Of a stretch of DNA of 64,000 nt, positions 25,498 through 33,128 are shown one piece after another. This DNA comes from Oscillibacter sp. (lineage in GTDB: Bacteria > Bacillota > Clostridia > Oscillospirales > Oscillospiraceae). The stretch's first letter is position 1; every line of letters begins with the position of its first letter. The notes under the pieces are model-generated. The model was not told the DNA's origin and ran no database searches. It saw only the letters and a list, made by a program, of their open reading frames with translations. The stretch spans positions 1-64,000 of the forward strand of contig JAFUNB010000001.1 of assembly GCA_017482345.1 (NCBI GenBank). Direction: 5' to 3'. The translations under genes were made by a program, and so were the position numbers.

Positions 25498-26288
25498 TGC
25501 TGGAGATCCGTGACCTGCATGTAAAATTCCACAACAGCAACCGCGAGGCCGTGGGCGGCGTGTCCTATACCATCGAGGACGGCGAGATCCAGGGCCTGGT
25601 GGGCGAATCCGGCTCCGGCAAGACCGTCACCGCCATGAGCATTGCCGGCCTCCTGCCCCGCAAGCAGTGCAGCTACTCCGGCCAGATCCTGCTGGACGGC
25701 ATGGACCTGCTGCACGCGGACCGCAACGAGCTGCGCAAGATCCACGGCCGCCACATCGGCGTGGTGTTTCAGGAGCCCATGAGTTCCATGAACCCCCTGA
25801 TGAAGGTGGGCCACCAGGTGGAGGAGGTCCTGCTGCTGCACACCAACATGACAGCGGAGGAACGCCGCCGCAAGGCCATCGAAACGCTGGATCAGGTGGA
25901 ACTGAACAACCCCGAGGAAGTTTACGAGAAATATCCCCATGAGCTGTCCGGCGGTATGCTGCAGCGCGCCATGATCGCCGCTGCCATCATCATCCGTCCC
26001 AAGCTGCTGCTTCTGGACGAGCCCACCACGGCGCTGGACGTGACCATTCAGGCCCAGATCCTGGAGCTGCTGAAGCGGCTGAATAAGGAATACGATGCCT
26101 CCATGCTGTTTATCTCCCACAACCTGAACGTGGTGCGCAAGCTCTGTACGGAAGTGGCCGTGATGCAGCGAGGCCTTCTGGTGGAGGAGGGGAAGACTGA
26201 GCAGGTGTTTTACAACCCTCAGCACGAGTATACCAAGCGACTGATCGCCGCCATCCCCACCCGAAATAAGCGGAAGGAGGAGTGCTGA
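25497..26288 (+). CDS. Peptide/nickel ABC transporter ATP-binding protein (DppD-type, short)
   Basis: 263 residues. Walker A GESGSGKT, signature LSGGMLQR, Walker [14 protein letters not shown]-loop ISHNLNVV. The start ATG shares its A with the stop of the upstream permease gene. At 263 residues it lacks most of the C-terminal oligopeptide-binding-site extension of typical DppD/OppD (about 320-330 residues), which makes it look closer to the NikD class. Pairs with the next ATPase as a heterodimer. Confidence 0.91.
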   Translation: MLEIRDLHVKFHNSNREAVGGVSYTIEDGEIQGLVGESGSGKTVTAMSIAGLLPRKQCSYSGQILLDGMDLLHADRNELRKIHGRHIGVVFQEPMSSMNPLMKVGHQVEEVLLLHTNMTAEERRRKAIETLDQVELNNPEEVYEKYPHELSGGMLQRAMIAAAIIIRPKLLLLDEPTTALDVTIQAQILELLKRLNKEYDASMLFISHNLNVVRKLCTEVAVMQRGLLVEEGKTEQVFYNPQHEYTKRLIAAIPTRNKRKEEC

Positions 26289-27022
26289 TGAGCAACGATC
26301 TGGTACTGTCTTTTTCCCATGTGACCAGCGGCTACCGCGAGGGAGGCCGCTTCCGCAAGGGCACCTATCATGAGGTGCTCCATGACGTGACCTTTGACGT
26401 TCACCACGGCGAGATCCTGGGTCTGGTGGGCGAGTCCGGAACCGGCAAATCCACCCTGGCCAGAACCATTCTGGGCATGGTGCAGCCGGACAAGGGCAGC
26501 GTTACTCACTATACCAAGCGTCCCCAGATGATTTTCCAGGACCCGTTCAGCTCCCTGAACCCCGCCTATACGGTGGAGTGGATCCTGGAGGAGCCGCTGC
26601 GCATCTACGGCAAGTATGACGCCGCCGAGCGCAAGCGCCGGGTGCGGGACATGCTGGCGCGTGTAGAGCTGCCGGAGGAGTGCCTGAAGTCCAAACCCAA
26701 CGAGCTGTCCGGCGGCCAGCGGCAGCGTGTGTCCATTGCTACGGCCCTTATCCAGCGGCCCAAGTTCATCATCGCCGATGAGCCGGTCTCCGCGCTGGAC
26801 GTGACCATCCAGGCGCAGATCCTGAAGCTTTTGAAGCAGCTGCGCAGTGAGCTGGATCTCAGCTACCTCTTCATCTCCCACGACCTGAATGTGGTATATC
26901 AGCTGTGTGACCGCGTGATGGTCATGAAGGCCGGCCGCATCGTGGAGATCGGCACCGTGCAGGAGATCTTCGACAACCCCAAGGAGGACTATACGAAGCA
27001 GCTTCTGGCTGCGGCGGAGTGA
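26288..27022 (+). CDS. Peptide/nickel ABC transporter ATP-binding protein (DppF-type, short)
   Basis: 244 residues from the ATG at 26288, which overlaps the preceding stop, with GGAGG upstream. Walker [10 protein letters not shown], signature LSGGQRQR, Walker [13 protein letters not shown]-loop ISHDLNVV. Like its partner it is shorter than usual (DppF is about 320) and ends soon after the ATPase core. It contributes the second catalytic half of the importer. Followed four bases later by the DUF3810 gene. Confidence 0.91.
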   Translation: MSNDLVLSFSHVTSGYREGGRFRKGTYHEVLHDVTFDVHHGEILGLVGESGTGKSTLARTILGMVQPDKGSVTHYTKRPQMIFQDPFSSLNPAYTVEWILEEPLRIYGKYDAAERKRRVRDMLARVELPEECLKSKPNELSGGQRQRVSIATALIQRPKFIIADEPVSALDVTIQAQILKLLKQLRSELDLSYLFISHDLNVVYQLCDRVMVMKAGRIVEIGTVQEIFDNPKEDYTKQLLAAAE

Positions 27023-27026
27023 GCCT

Positions 27027-28124
27027 ATGAAGCAGCGCTTTCTGAACCACAAGATCAAGCACATCTGGCTGCTGGCAGACATTTGCCTGCTGGCAGCCTT
27101 TTGGCTGTGCAAAGAGAATCAGCGGCTGATGACGCTGCTGGCGGAACACGTTACCGTCCCCTTCCGGCAGGCGCTGGGCAAGCTCAGCTATCTGGTGGAG
27201 GTTTCTGTGATGGAGGTCCTCTGTGTGGCGCTGGTGATCGCGGCGCCGGTCTATGTGGTCTGGCAGATTACCGCCATTGTCCGGGCAAAGGGAAACCGCA
27301 AACCCCGGGCCTACAGCGCCATACTGCTGACCCTCTGCCTGGCCATGACCGCATGGGTGGGGGTATGCTTCTTCCTGGGTATCGACAGCTATGCCGACGG
27401 CTTCCAGGAGAAGTCCGGAATTTACGCCGAACCGGTGGCCCCGGAGGATCTGTTGGCGGTGACGCTGTATTTCACAGAGAACCTTGTCGAGGCCGCCGAC
27501 CGGGTGGAGCGGGACGAGGACGGTGCCTTTGCCGTGCCCCGTGAGGAGATTTTGAAGGGGAGTACGCGGGCTTATGCCTGGGTGGACGAGGAATTCCCCT
27601 TCCTGTCCTTTGACGACCCAGGTGTGAAGCCCATCCGCTTCTCCAAAGTTATGAGCGCGCTGGATTTCACCGGCATGTACTGCCCCTTCACCGGAGAGTC
27701 CAATGTGAATATGGATTCGCCGGCCTGCCTGCTGGCGTCCACGGTGTCCCATGAGCTGGCCCACCAACGGGGTATCACCTCCGAGCAGGAGGCCAACTTC
27801 CTGGCCATTCTGGCCGCCACCACCTGCGGCGACGATACATACGCCTACGCCGGCTGGCTGTCCGGCTACATCAACCTGAGCAATGCGGTGTACCGCATCG
27901 ATCCGGAGCTGTACCGGATGATTTGGGCGCTTCTGCCGGAGACTGTGCAGGAGGATCTGCGCCGCCAGAGCGATTATTGGGACCAGTTCCGGGACAAAAC
28001 GCCCCAGAAGGTCTCCAATCAGGTGTATGACAGTTTCCTGAAGGGCTATAATCAGGAGCTGGGCCTGCAGTCCTACGGTACAGTCGTGGACCTGCTGGTG
28101 GTCTATTACAAGAATCGGATATAA
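27027..28124 (+). CDS. DUF3810 family membrane protein with a zinc-peptidase-like HExxH motif
   Basis: 365 residues. Two or three hydrophobic segments in the first 120 residues, then a soluble domain with SHELAHQRGITSEQEANF: an HExxH motif plus a downstream Glu, as in gluzincin-type metallopeptidases. Fits DUF3810, whose function is not established. It begins four bases after the last ABC transporter gene and ends at the operon terminator, so it is co-transcribed with the importer. A membrane-bound peptidase acting on the imported peptides is a reasonable but unproven idea. Confidence 0.8.
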   Translation: MKQRFLNHKIKHIWLLADICLLAAFWLCKENQRLMTLLAEHVTVPFRQALGKLSYLVEVSVMEVLCVALVIAAPVYVVWQITAIVRAKGNRKPRAYSAILLTLCLAMTAWVGVCFFLGIDSYADGFQEKSGIYAEPVAPEDLLAVTLYFTENLVEAADRVERDEDGAFAVPREEILKGSTRAYAWVDEEFPFLSFDDPGVKPIRFSKVMSALDFTGMYCPFTGESNVNMDSPACLLASTVSHELAHQRGITSEQEANFLAILAATTCGDDTYAYAGWLSGYINLSNAVYRIDPELYRMIWALLPETVQEDLRRQSDYWDQFRDKTPQKVSNQVYDSFLKGYNQELGLQSYGTVVDLLVVYYKNRI

Positions 28125-28156
28125 AAAAGGAGTCGCGAAATGCGACTCCTTTTTTG
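28123..28156. terminator. Bidirectional terminator
   Basis: AAAAAAGGAGTCGC / GCGACTCCTTTTTT hairpin, between the ABC/DUF3810 operon (+) and moeA (-). Confidence 0.9.
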
Positions 28157-28165
28157 TATGCAAAT

Positions 28166-29365
28166 TTACAGCCAGATGATGGAGATTCGGTCGCCCGTGC
28201 GAACGGCAGCCGTTCCGGCGGGCACATCCACCAGACAGTTGCAGCCTACCATGCTGCGGATCTGGCCGTTGGACTGCTCTGTGGGCATGGTCACAACGCC
28301 GTTTTCGCAGACCGCCCGCAAAAAACGCTGGGACGGGCTGCGCTTGAGGAAGTCGCTGCCCACCAGAACCGTCTCACGCCTGAGAGCCAGAGCGGGATCC
28401 TCCACCATGCGGGAGAGCATGGTGTGGAACAGCAGCTCAAAGGGAACGGCGGCGGAGAAGGGGTTGCCGGAGAGGCCCAAAATCAGCGTGCTGTCCTTCT
28501 TGGCAAAGAGGGTGGGCATGCCGGGTTTCATGGCAATGCCATGGAACAGGATGTCTGCGCCGAATTCCCGCAGCGCCCGGTCGGTCAGATCCTTCTGACC
28601 CACAGACACACCGCCGGTGGTCAGGATCAGGTCTGCGCCGCGGGCGCAGTCCTCCAGAGCCTCCAGCAGGGCACCCATCTCATCGCCCACAATGCGGCTG
28701 ACGACCACTTCCGTATTCAACTGAATCAGTCGGGCGGTCAGATAGCTGGTGTTGGAGTTGTAGATCTTGCCGGGGGACAGCGGCTGGCCGGGCTGCTGCA
28801 CCTCGTCGCCGGTGGTCAGAATGGCCACCCGGGGACGGCGGCGGACCGAGAGCTGGGTCAAACCGGCGCTGGCAGCCAGAGCCACCGCACCGGCGTCGAC
28901 CTTCTGGCCCACAGGCAGAAGCAGCGCACCCTCGCCGTATTCCTCACCCTTATAGCAATAGTTGCTGCCGCTTTTCACGCCCTTGTAGATGCGGACGGTG
29001 TCCTCGCCTTCGTCGGTATCCTCCTGCCGGATGATGCAGTCGGCGCCGGCGGGAATCATGCAGCCGGTCATCAGGCGGACGGCCTGACCCCGCTGCAGCT
29101 GCTGCAGCTGCGTGGCCTGACCGGCGTACAGCTTTTCCACCACCTGCAAAACGGCGGGCTGCTCGCTGCTGGCATGCTCCGCGTCCGCGGCGATGACGGC
29201 ATAGCCGTCCAGCGGGGAGCGGTCAAAGGGCGGCTGTACGATGGCGGAGCGAACTTCCTGCGTCAGGGTACGGCCGATGCTCTGCAGCAGCGGAACCTGC
29301 TCCTCCGGCAGAACCGGCGTGTGCTCCATCACCAGACGGATGGCTTCTTCAACTGTGATGGACAT
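28166..29365 (-). CDS. moeA: Molybdopterin molybdenumtransferase MoeA
   Basis: 399 residues, the normal length. Inserts molybdate into adenylated molybdopterin. Domain order: the opening VEEAIRLVMEHTPVLPEEQV, a lid-domain stretch, then the MoaB-like domain with ILTTGDEV and the TTGGVSVGQKD motif, and a C-terminal beta domain. The NPFSAAV element (LGLSGNPFSAAVPFELL) is characteristic. Overlaps the end of mobB by 17 bases and ends the Mo-enzyme gene run, so it matures the cofactor for the upstream oxidoreductase. Confidence 0.94.
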   Translation of the reverse strand: MSITVEEAIRLVMEHTPVLPEEQVPLLQSIGRTLTQEVRSAIVQPPFDRSPLDGYAVIAADAEHASSEQPAVLQVVEKLYAGQATQLQQLQRGQAVRLMTGCMIPAGADCIIRQEDTDEGEDTVRIYKGVKSGSNYCYKGEEYGEGALLLPVGQKVDAGAVALAASAGLTQLSVRRRPRVAILTTGDEVQQPGQPLSPGKIYNSNTSYLTARLIQLNTEVVVSRIVGDEMGALLEALEDCARGADLILTTGGVSVGQKDLTDRALREFGADILFHGIAMKPGMPTLFAKKDSTLILGLSGNPFSAAVPFELLFHTMLSRMVEDPALALRRETVLVGSDFLKRSPSQRFLRAVCENGVVTMPTEQSNGQIRSMVGCNCLVDVPAGTAAVRTGDRISIIWL

Positions 29366-29870
29366 GGGAATCGTCTCCTTCCGGAATCGGTGCGTGCAGT
29401 GTGCGCAGCAGATGCTCTGCCAGCGGCTTGGGATCGTTCAAAGGGAAGCAGGGGCAGGGAGCCTCCACAGGCGTGTCCGTCACGACAGCCACGCAGGAGG
29501 CAGGCTCTGCCGCCAGCGGCTTACCGGAGTCGGCCCGGAACAGGGCGATCTTCGGGTAGCGGGCCTGCTTGAAGCCCTCCACCAGAATGAGATCCACGTC
29601 TGTGAACTGGGCCAAAATCTCCTCCAAAGAGGGAGCGCACTGGCGGAACAGGGCGAAGTGGGACGCAGAGGCGATGGCCACCGTATCGGCTCCGGCCGCG
29701 GCAAAGCGCCAGGTGTCCTTGCCCTGGATGTCCAATTGGAAATCGTGGGCGTCGTGCTTGACGACGCCCACGCGGAGACCGGCCTCTTTCAGACAGGGGA
29801 TCAACCGTTCCAGATATGTGGTTTTGCCTACGTTGGAATAGGCCGCAAAGATGAAAACGGGAGTATCCAT
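29349..29870 (-). CDS. mobB: Molybdopterin-guanine dinucleotide biosynthesis protein MobB
   Basis: 173 residues. P-loop variant SNVGKTTYLERLIP at the N-terminus, then KHDAHDF and the ILVEGFK motif, all in MobB order. Binds GTP and assists MobA in building the guanine dinucleotide form of the cofactor. It sits between the FAD oxidoreductase and moeA in the same operon. Its presence suggests the Mo enzyme here uses the bis-MGD cofactor; mobA and the moa genes are not in this window. Confidence 0.9.
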   Translation of the reverse strand: MDTPVFIFAAYSNVGKTTYLERLIPCLKEAGLRVGVVKHDAHDFQLDIQGKDTWRFAAAGADTVAIASASHFALFRQCAPSLEEILAQFTDVDLILVEGFKQARYPKIALFRADSGKPLAAEPASCVAVVTDTPVEAPCPCFPLNDPKPLAEHLLRTLHAPIPEGDDSHVHHS

Positions 29871-29891
29871 GGAGTCTCCTTCGTCAGAGGA

Positions 29892-31169
29892 TCAGGAATG
29901 CATCTGCAGCAGGTACTTGCCCAGGCACAGATACTTCAGCGGGGTGTTGATAGGATCGGACAGATCCATCTCCTCCAGATCAATGGGCACGCCCTTGAGC
30001 ATCTGGGCATACAGCTCGTTGGAGCCCTCCAGAGTGTTGACCATCTGGAAGCCCATGATGTAGTTGTCCTGCAGGATGACCTTGCGGTAGCTGTTCTCCT
30101 GACAGTCTTCCAGAACGGTGTACTTCTGGCCCTGCAGAGAACCCTCGGTGTGACCGTAGGCACAGGCCACGGCGTCACCCACATAGGTCAGGAACAGCAG
30201 CTTGGCGCCCTCGTAGGCGTCTTCCTCATCGGCAGCGCCGGTGATCAGCTGACCAACCAGCATGCCCTGCTCCGTGGCGGTGCGCCACAGCATGTTGGGC
30301 ATGTACTTCTGGAAGAACATGTCGTAAGGCTCCGTGCAGTCGCCCACGGCGTAAACGTCAGCCAGGTTGGTGCGCATCAGCTCGTCCACCTTGACGCCGC
30401 CGGCGCTGCCCAGCTCCACACCCATGGAGGCGGCCAGATCGGTGACGGGACGCATGCCGATGCCCCAGACGACGGTATCGCAGGGGATGAACTGCTTGGC
30501 GGTGTGAACGCCAGTGACTTCCGTCGCGCCCTCGACGGCGGTGATACCCTCGCCCAGGACGACGCGAACGCCGATGCGCTCCAGCTCGGCCACCATGTAA
30601 TCGGAGGCCTTCTTGTCAAAGCTCTTGGGGTTGATCCACCCCAGAGCCTCAACCAGAGTCACGTCCTCCACGCCGCGCTCCTTCAGGGAGGAGGCGCTCT
30701 CCAGACCGATGGCGCCGGTGCCGACCACCACGGCGCGCTTGATGTCGCCGGTGGCCAGGAAATCGGCGTCCTGAACGGTCTTCAGAACGTGGTTGCCGGG
30801 GAGAGACGTGCCCTGCATCCGGCGCAGCTGGATGGGCAGGCTGCCGGTGGCCAGCACCAGATGCTTATAAGTATACGTCTCGCCCTTGTCCGTGACAAGG
30901 GTCTTTTTTCCGGCGTCTGCGCTGGTGACGGTGACGCCCAGCTGCAGGTCAATGTTCTTGGCAGCATAGTCTGCCTCGCTGGCCACGAAGGCCTTCTCGC
31001 GCTTCATGTGGCCGGCGATATAGTCGGGCAGGGAGGGGGCGGAGTAGGTGGGGACCGTCTCGCCGCTGATGACCAGGATGCGCATGTCGGCGCAGTTCTG
31101 GCGGGCAGTGAAAGCGGTGTGATAGCCGGCGATGCCGCCGCCCACAATGATCAGATCATAGTTGTTCAT
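29892..31169 (-). CDS. NAD(P)/FAD-dependent oxidoreductase
   Basis: 425 residues from the ATG at 31169 (AAAGGAG seven bases upstream). FAD-binding GGGIAGYHTAF at the N-terminus, a second dinucleotide motif VVVGTGAIGLESA (about residue 150), and FAD-closing YAVGDCTEPYD near residue 290: the layout of NADH:rubredoxin/nitrite reductase-type flavoproteins. It has no attached Fe-S or rubredoxin domain. As part of the Mo-enzyme operon it is likely the NAD(P)H input or output for the Fe-S subunits. Its start lies inside the end of the AOR-like gene. Electron partner inferred. Confidence 0.88.
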   Translation of the reverse strand: MNNYDLIIVGGGIAGYHTAFTARQNCADMRILVISGETVPTYSAPSLPDYIAGHMKREKAFVASEADYAAKNIDLQLGVTVTSADAGKKTLVTDKGETYTYKHLVLATGSLPIQLRRMQGTSLPGNHVLKTVQDADFLATGDIKRAVVVGTGAIGLESASSLKERGVEDVTLVEALGWINPKSFDKKASDYMVAELERIGVRVVLGEGITAVEGATEVTGVHTAKQFIPCDTVVWGIGMRPVTDLAASMGVELGSAGGVKVDELMRTNLADVYAVGDCTEPYDMFFQKYMPNMLWRTATEQGMLVGQLITGAADEEDAYEGAKLLFLTYVGDAVACAYGHTEGSLQGQKYTVLEDCQENSYRKVILQDNYIMGFQMVNTLEGSNELYAQMLKGVPIDLEEMDLSDPINTPLKYLCLGKYLLQMHS

Positions 31170-32106
31170 ACACACGCTCCTTTCGCTGGGTCAGCGCGCG
31201 GTTTAGCGCCAAGGCGCTCTGCCGCAGGTCGTCGACGGTGACCGTGTCGCCGGAACAGGCGGACAGCAGCTTGGCAGCCATATCCAGACCGCCCAGCGTC
31301 TCCGCATACTGGCCCCAGTACAGACCCAGAGCGGTCAGCATCTGCTTCTCCAGCACGCCGGACTTCAGACGGGCGCGGGCAGGCCATGCGGAGCTGTCAG
31401 CGGCGGTGCAGCCGGGCATGACGGAGAGATAGCGGACGGGATGCTCGGCGTCAGAGACCACGGGGAGATCGCGGCGGGTCTGCCACAGCTGTGCGGCCAG
31501 GGCGCAGAAGGTCTCGGGATCGGCGATCTGCAGGCCGCCGGAATAGGAGACGGTCAGAGAACGCAGGCCCATGTTTCGCAGCAGGGAGGAGGTCATCTTG
31601 TCGGAGATGAAGAACCAGTTGTCCTCCAGAATGCCGCTGGGAGCGGGGATGGCGATGACGCTGTCCTCGGTGGGACGGCGCTTCCAGACCTGGGAATAGG
31701 CCTTGGCGGCGGATTCCGTGCGGCTGGCGCGCGCATAAGAGATAGAGATCTTGCCGTCGCGGATGGTGATGTCAGCCTTCTGACCGGTGGGGGCCTTGCC
31801 GGTGATGGCCAGATGGTCAATGCCGGCGTAGCGCAGGGCTGCGCCCAGACGGCCCTCGGCGGGATAGAACATCTTGGCATTGCTCTGGTAGTTGCACCAG
31901 GCCACGCCGCCGCTGCCGGGCACGCCGGTGCCGGTCAGGATGCCGGTGGACAGAGCGACGAAGGAGATGTCGCGCTGGCGGCACTTTTCGTTGTAGGAGT
32001 GAACGCCCCAGCCGAAGTTGCCGGTGGCCAGCTCCCACTCACCCAGATCCACAATGCCGGACTGGCCGCTTGCCAGATCAATGATGGCACAACGCATATT
32101 CTTCAT
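31156..32106 (-). CDS. Short aldehyde:ferredoxin-oxidoreductase-like protein (N-terminal-domain homologue)
   Basis: 316 residues from the ATG at 32106 (AGGAGG seven bases upstream; it shares its A with the previous stop). The stretch LTGTGVPGSGG, then GAALRYAGIDHLAITGKAP, matches the pterin-binding N-terminal domain of tungsten aldehyde:ferredoxin oxidoreductases. Those enzymes are about 600 residues with a cysteine-ligated Fe4S4 cluster in later domains; here the rest is absent and no CxxxCxxxC motif is visible. It is therefore a reduced paralogue, perhaps a structural or cofactor-binding subunit. The AOR relation is by motif; the function is unknown. Confidence 0.6.
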   Translation of the reverse strand: MKNMRCAIIDLASGQSGIVDLGEWELATGNFGWGVHSYNEKCRQRDISFVALSTGILTGTGVPGSGGVAWCNYQSNAKMFYPAEGRLGAALRYAGIDHLAITGKAPTGQKADITIRDGKISISYARASRTESAAKAYSQVWKRRPTEDSVIAIPAPSGILEDNWFFISDKMTSSLLRNMGLRSLTVSYSGGLQIADPETFCALAAQLWQTRRDLPVVSDAEHPVRYLSVMPGCTAADSSAWPARARLKSGVLEKQMLTALGLYWGQYAETLGGLDMAAKLLSACSGDTVTVDDLRQSALALNRALTQRKERVYEQL

Positions 32107-32573
32107 CACAGCACCTCCTTGGGATCCTGGCGCTTCTCGGCATAGGAGGAGCGGCGCTCCACGCTGGACTGCGCGGGCTCAGCAAAGCTCAGCGCACCGG
32201 TGGGGCAGATTTTTACGCACAGGGGATCGCCGCCGCACTGGTCGCAGGTCAGATAAGCGTCCACGCCGCTGTCATAGACCACTGCGCCCATGGGGCAGGC
32301 CACTGCGCAGGCGGAGCAGGCGAAGCAACCCTCAAAGTTGCGGACGACCAGCTCGCCTTCTTTACGGATGATCGTTTTCAGGCAGGCTTTCAGGCAGGCG
32401 GGATCCGCGCAGTGCTGGCAGTACGTGGTGTACTGCAGCTGCACGCCGCCGGTGCGCCGAAGCTGCATGCGGGACTCTGTCGGATGGATGCTGCCCTTCT
32501 TGGTCAGAGAGCAGATCGTCTGGCAGGCGCCGCAGCCGTTGCACTTTGAACGATCTACACAGATCATTTTCAT
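32106..32573 (-). CDS. 4Fe-4S ferredoxin-type electron transfer subunit
   Basis: 155 residues from the ATG at 32573 (AAGGAG six bases upstream). Several cysteine clusters bind 4Fe-4S centres: CNGCGACQTIC near the start, CQHCADPACLKAC in the middle, CFACSACAVACPMG and CDQCGGDPLCVKICP later. This is the HycB/DmsB/YdhY-type polyferredoxin arrangement. Its stop overlaps the AOR-like start. It should carry electrons between the Mo subunit and the flavoprotein or a ferredoxin. Confidence 0.87.
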   Translation of the reverse strand: MKMICVDRSKCNGCGACQTICSLTKKGSIHPTESRMQLRRTGGVQLQYTTYCQHCADPACLKACLKTIIRKEGELVVRNFEGCFACSACAVACPMGAVVYDSGVDAYLTCDQCGGDPLCVKICPTGALSFAEPAQSSVERRSSYAEKRQDPKEVL

Positions 32574-32583
32574 AGGCAACTCC

Positions 32584-33117
32584 TTATTTTACCGGCTTGC
32601 CGGCCATACGAGTGGTGTTGGTGTGAGAGGCCTCGGCACCATAGCGGTTGCGCAGGGTGGCGGAAATCTCCTCGGGAGAGCCAACCAGAATGGCCTCTGC
32701 GGGGCAGGCTGCTGCGCAGGCGGGCTTTTCGCCGTGGTCCTGACGGAACGCGCACATGGTGCACTTCTGCATCTTGCCGTCGGCGCCGTACTGAGGCACG
32801 CCGAAGGGGCAGCTCCACAAGCACTCGTGGCAGCCGATGCACTTCTTCTTGTTGACCATGACGATGCCGTCGGCGCGCTTGTAGATGGCGCCGGTGGGGC
32901 AGGCCTTCAGGCAGGGAGCGTCAGCGCAGTGCTGGCAGGGAACAGGCAGGAACTTCAGCTTGTCCACGCCGTCCTCGATGACCTCGGTCTCGGTGACCAT
33001 GGTGTAGCGGGGGCCGCGGGGCAGATCATTTTCCAGCTTGCAGGCAATTTCGCAGGCGCGGCAGCCCATGCAGCGCCGGGTATCCACATACAGAGTCAGC
33101 TGTTTCTTCTCGTTCAT
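32584..33117 (-). CDS. 4Fe-4S dicluster electron transfer subunit (DmsB/NrfC type)
   Basis: 177 residues. Cysteine groups CMGCRACEIACKLEN, CQHCADAPCLKACP, CIGCHECLWSCPFG and CTMCAFRQ, the four-cluster pattern of beta subunits of molybdopterin oxidoreductases. It lies 11 bases downstream of the Mo subunit gene, the standard alpha-beta order. GAGGTG precedes the ATG. No signal peptide, so the complex is probably cytosolic. No membrane anchor (gamma) gene is present in the run. Confidence 0.9.
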   Translation of the reverse strand: MNEKKQLTLYVDTRRCMGCRACEIACKLENDLPRGPRYTMVTETEVIEDGVDKLKFLPVPCQHCADAPCLKACPTGAIYKRADGIVMVNKKKCIGCHECLWSCPFGVPQYGADGKMQKCTMCAFRQDHGEKPACAAACPAEAILVGSPEEISATLRNRYGAEASHTNTTRMAGKPVK

Positions 33118-33128
33118 CGTTCGTCACC

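Noticed and set aside
29241..31241. 666-codon plus-strand frame
   Set aside because: Shadow of mobB and the flavoprotein gene; no start signals and repetitive His/Gly/Leu composition.
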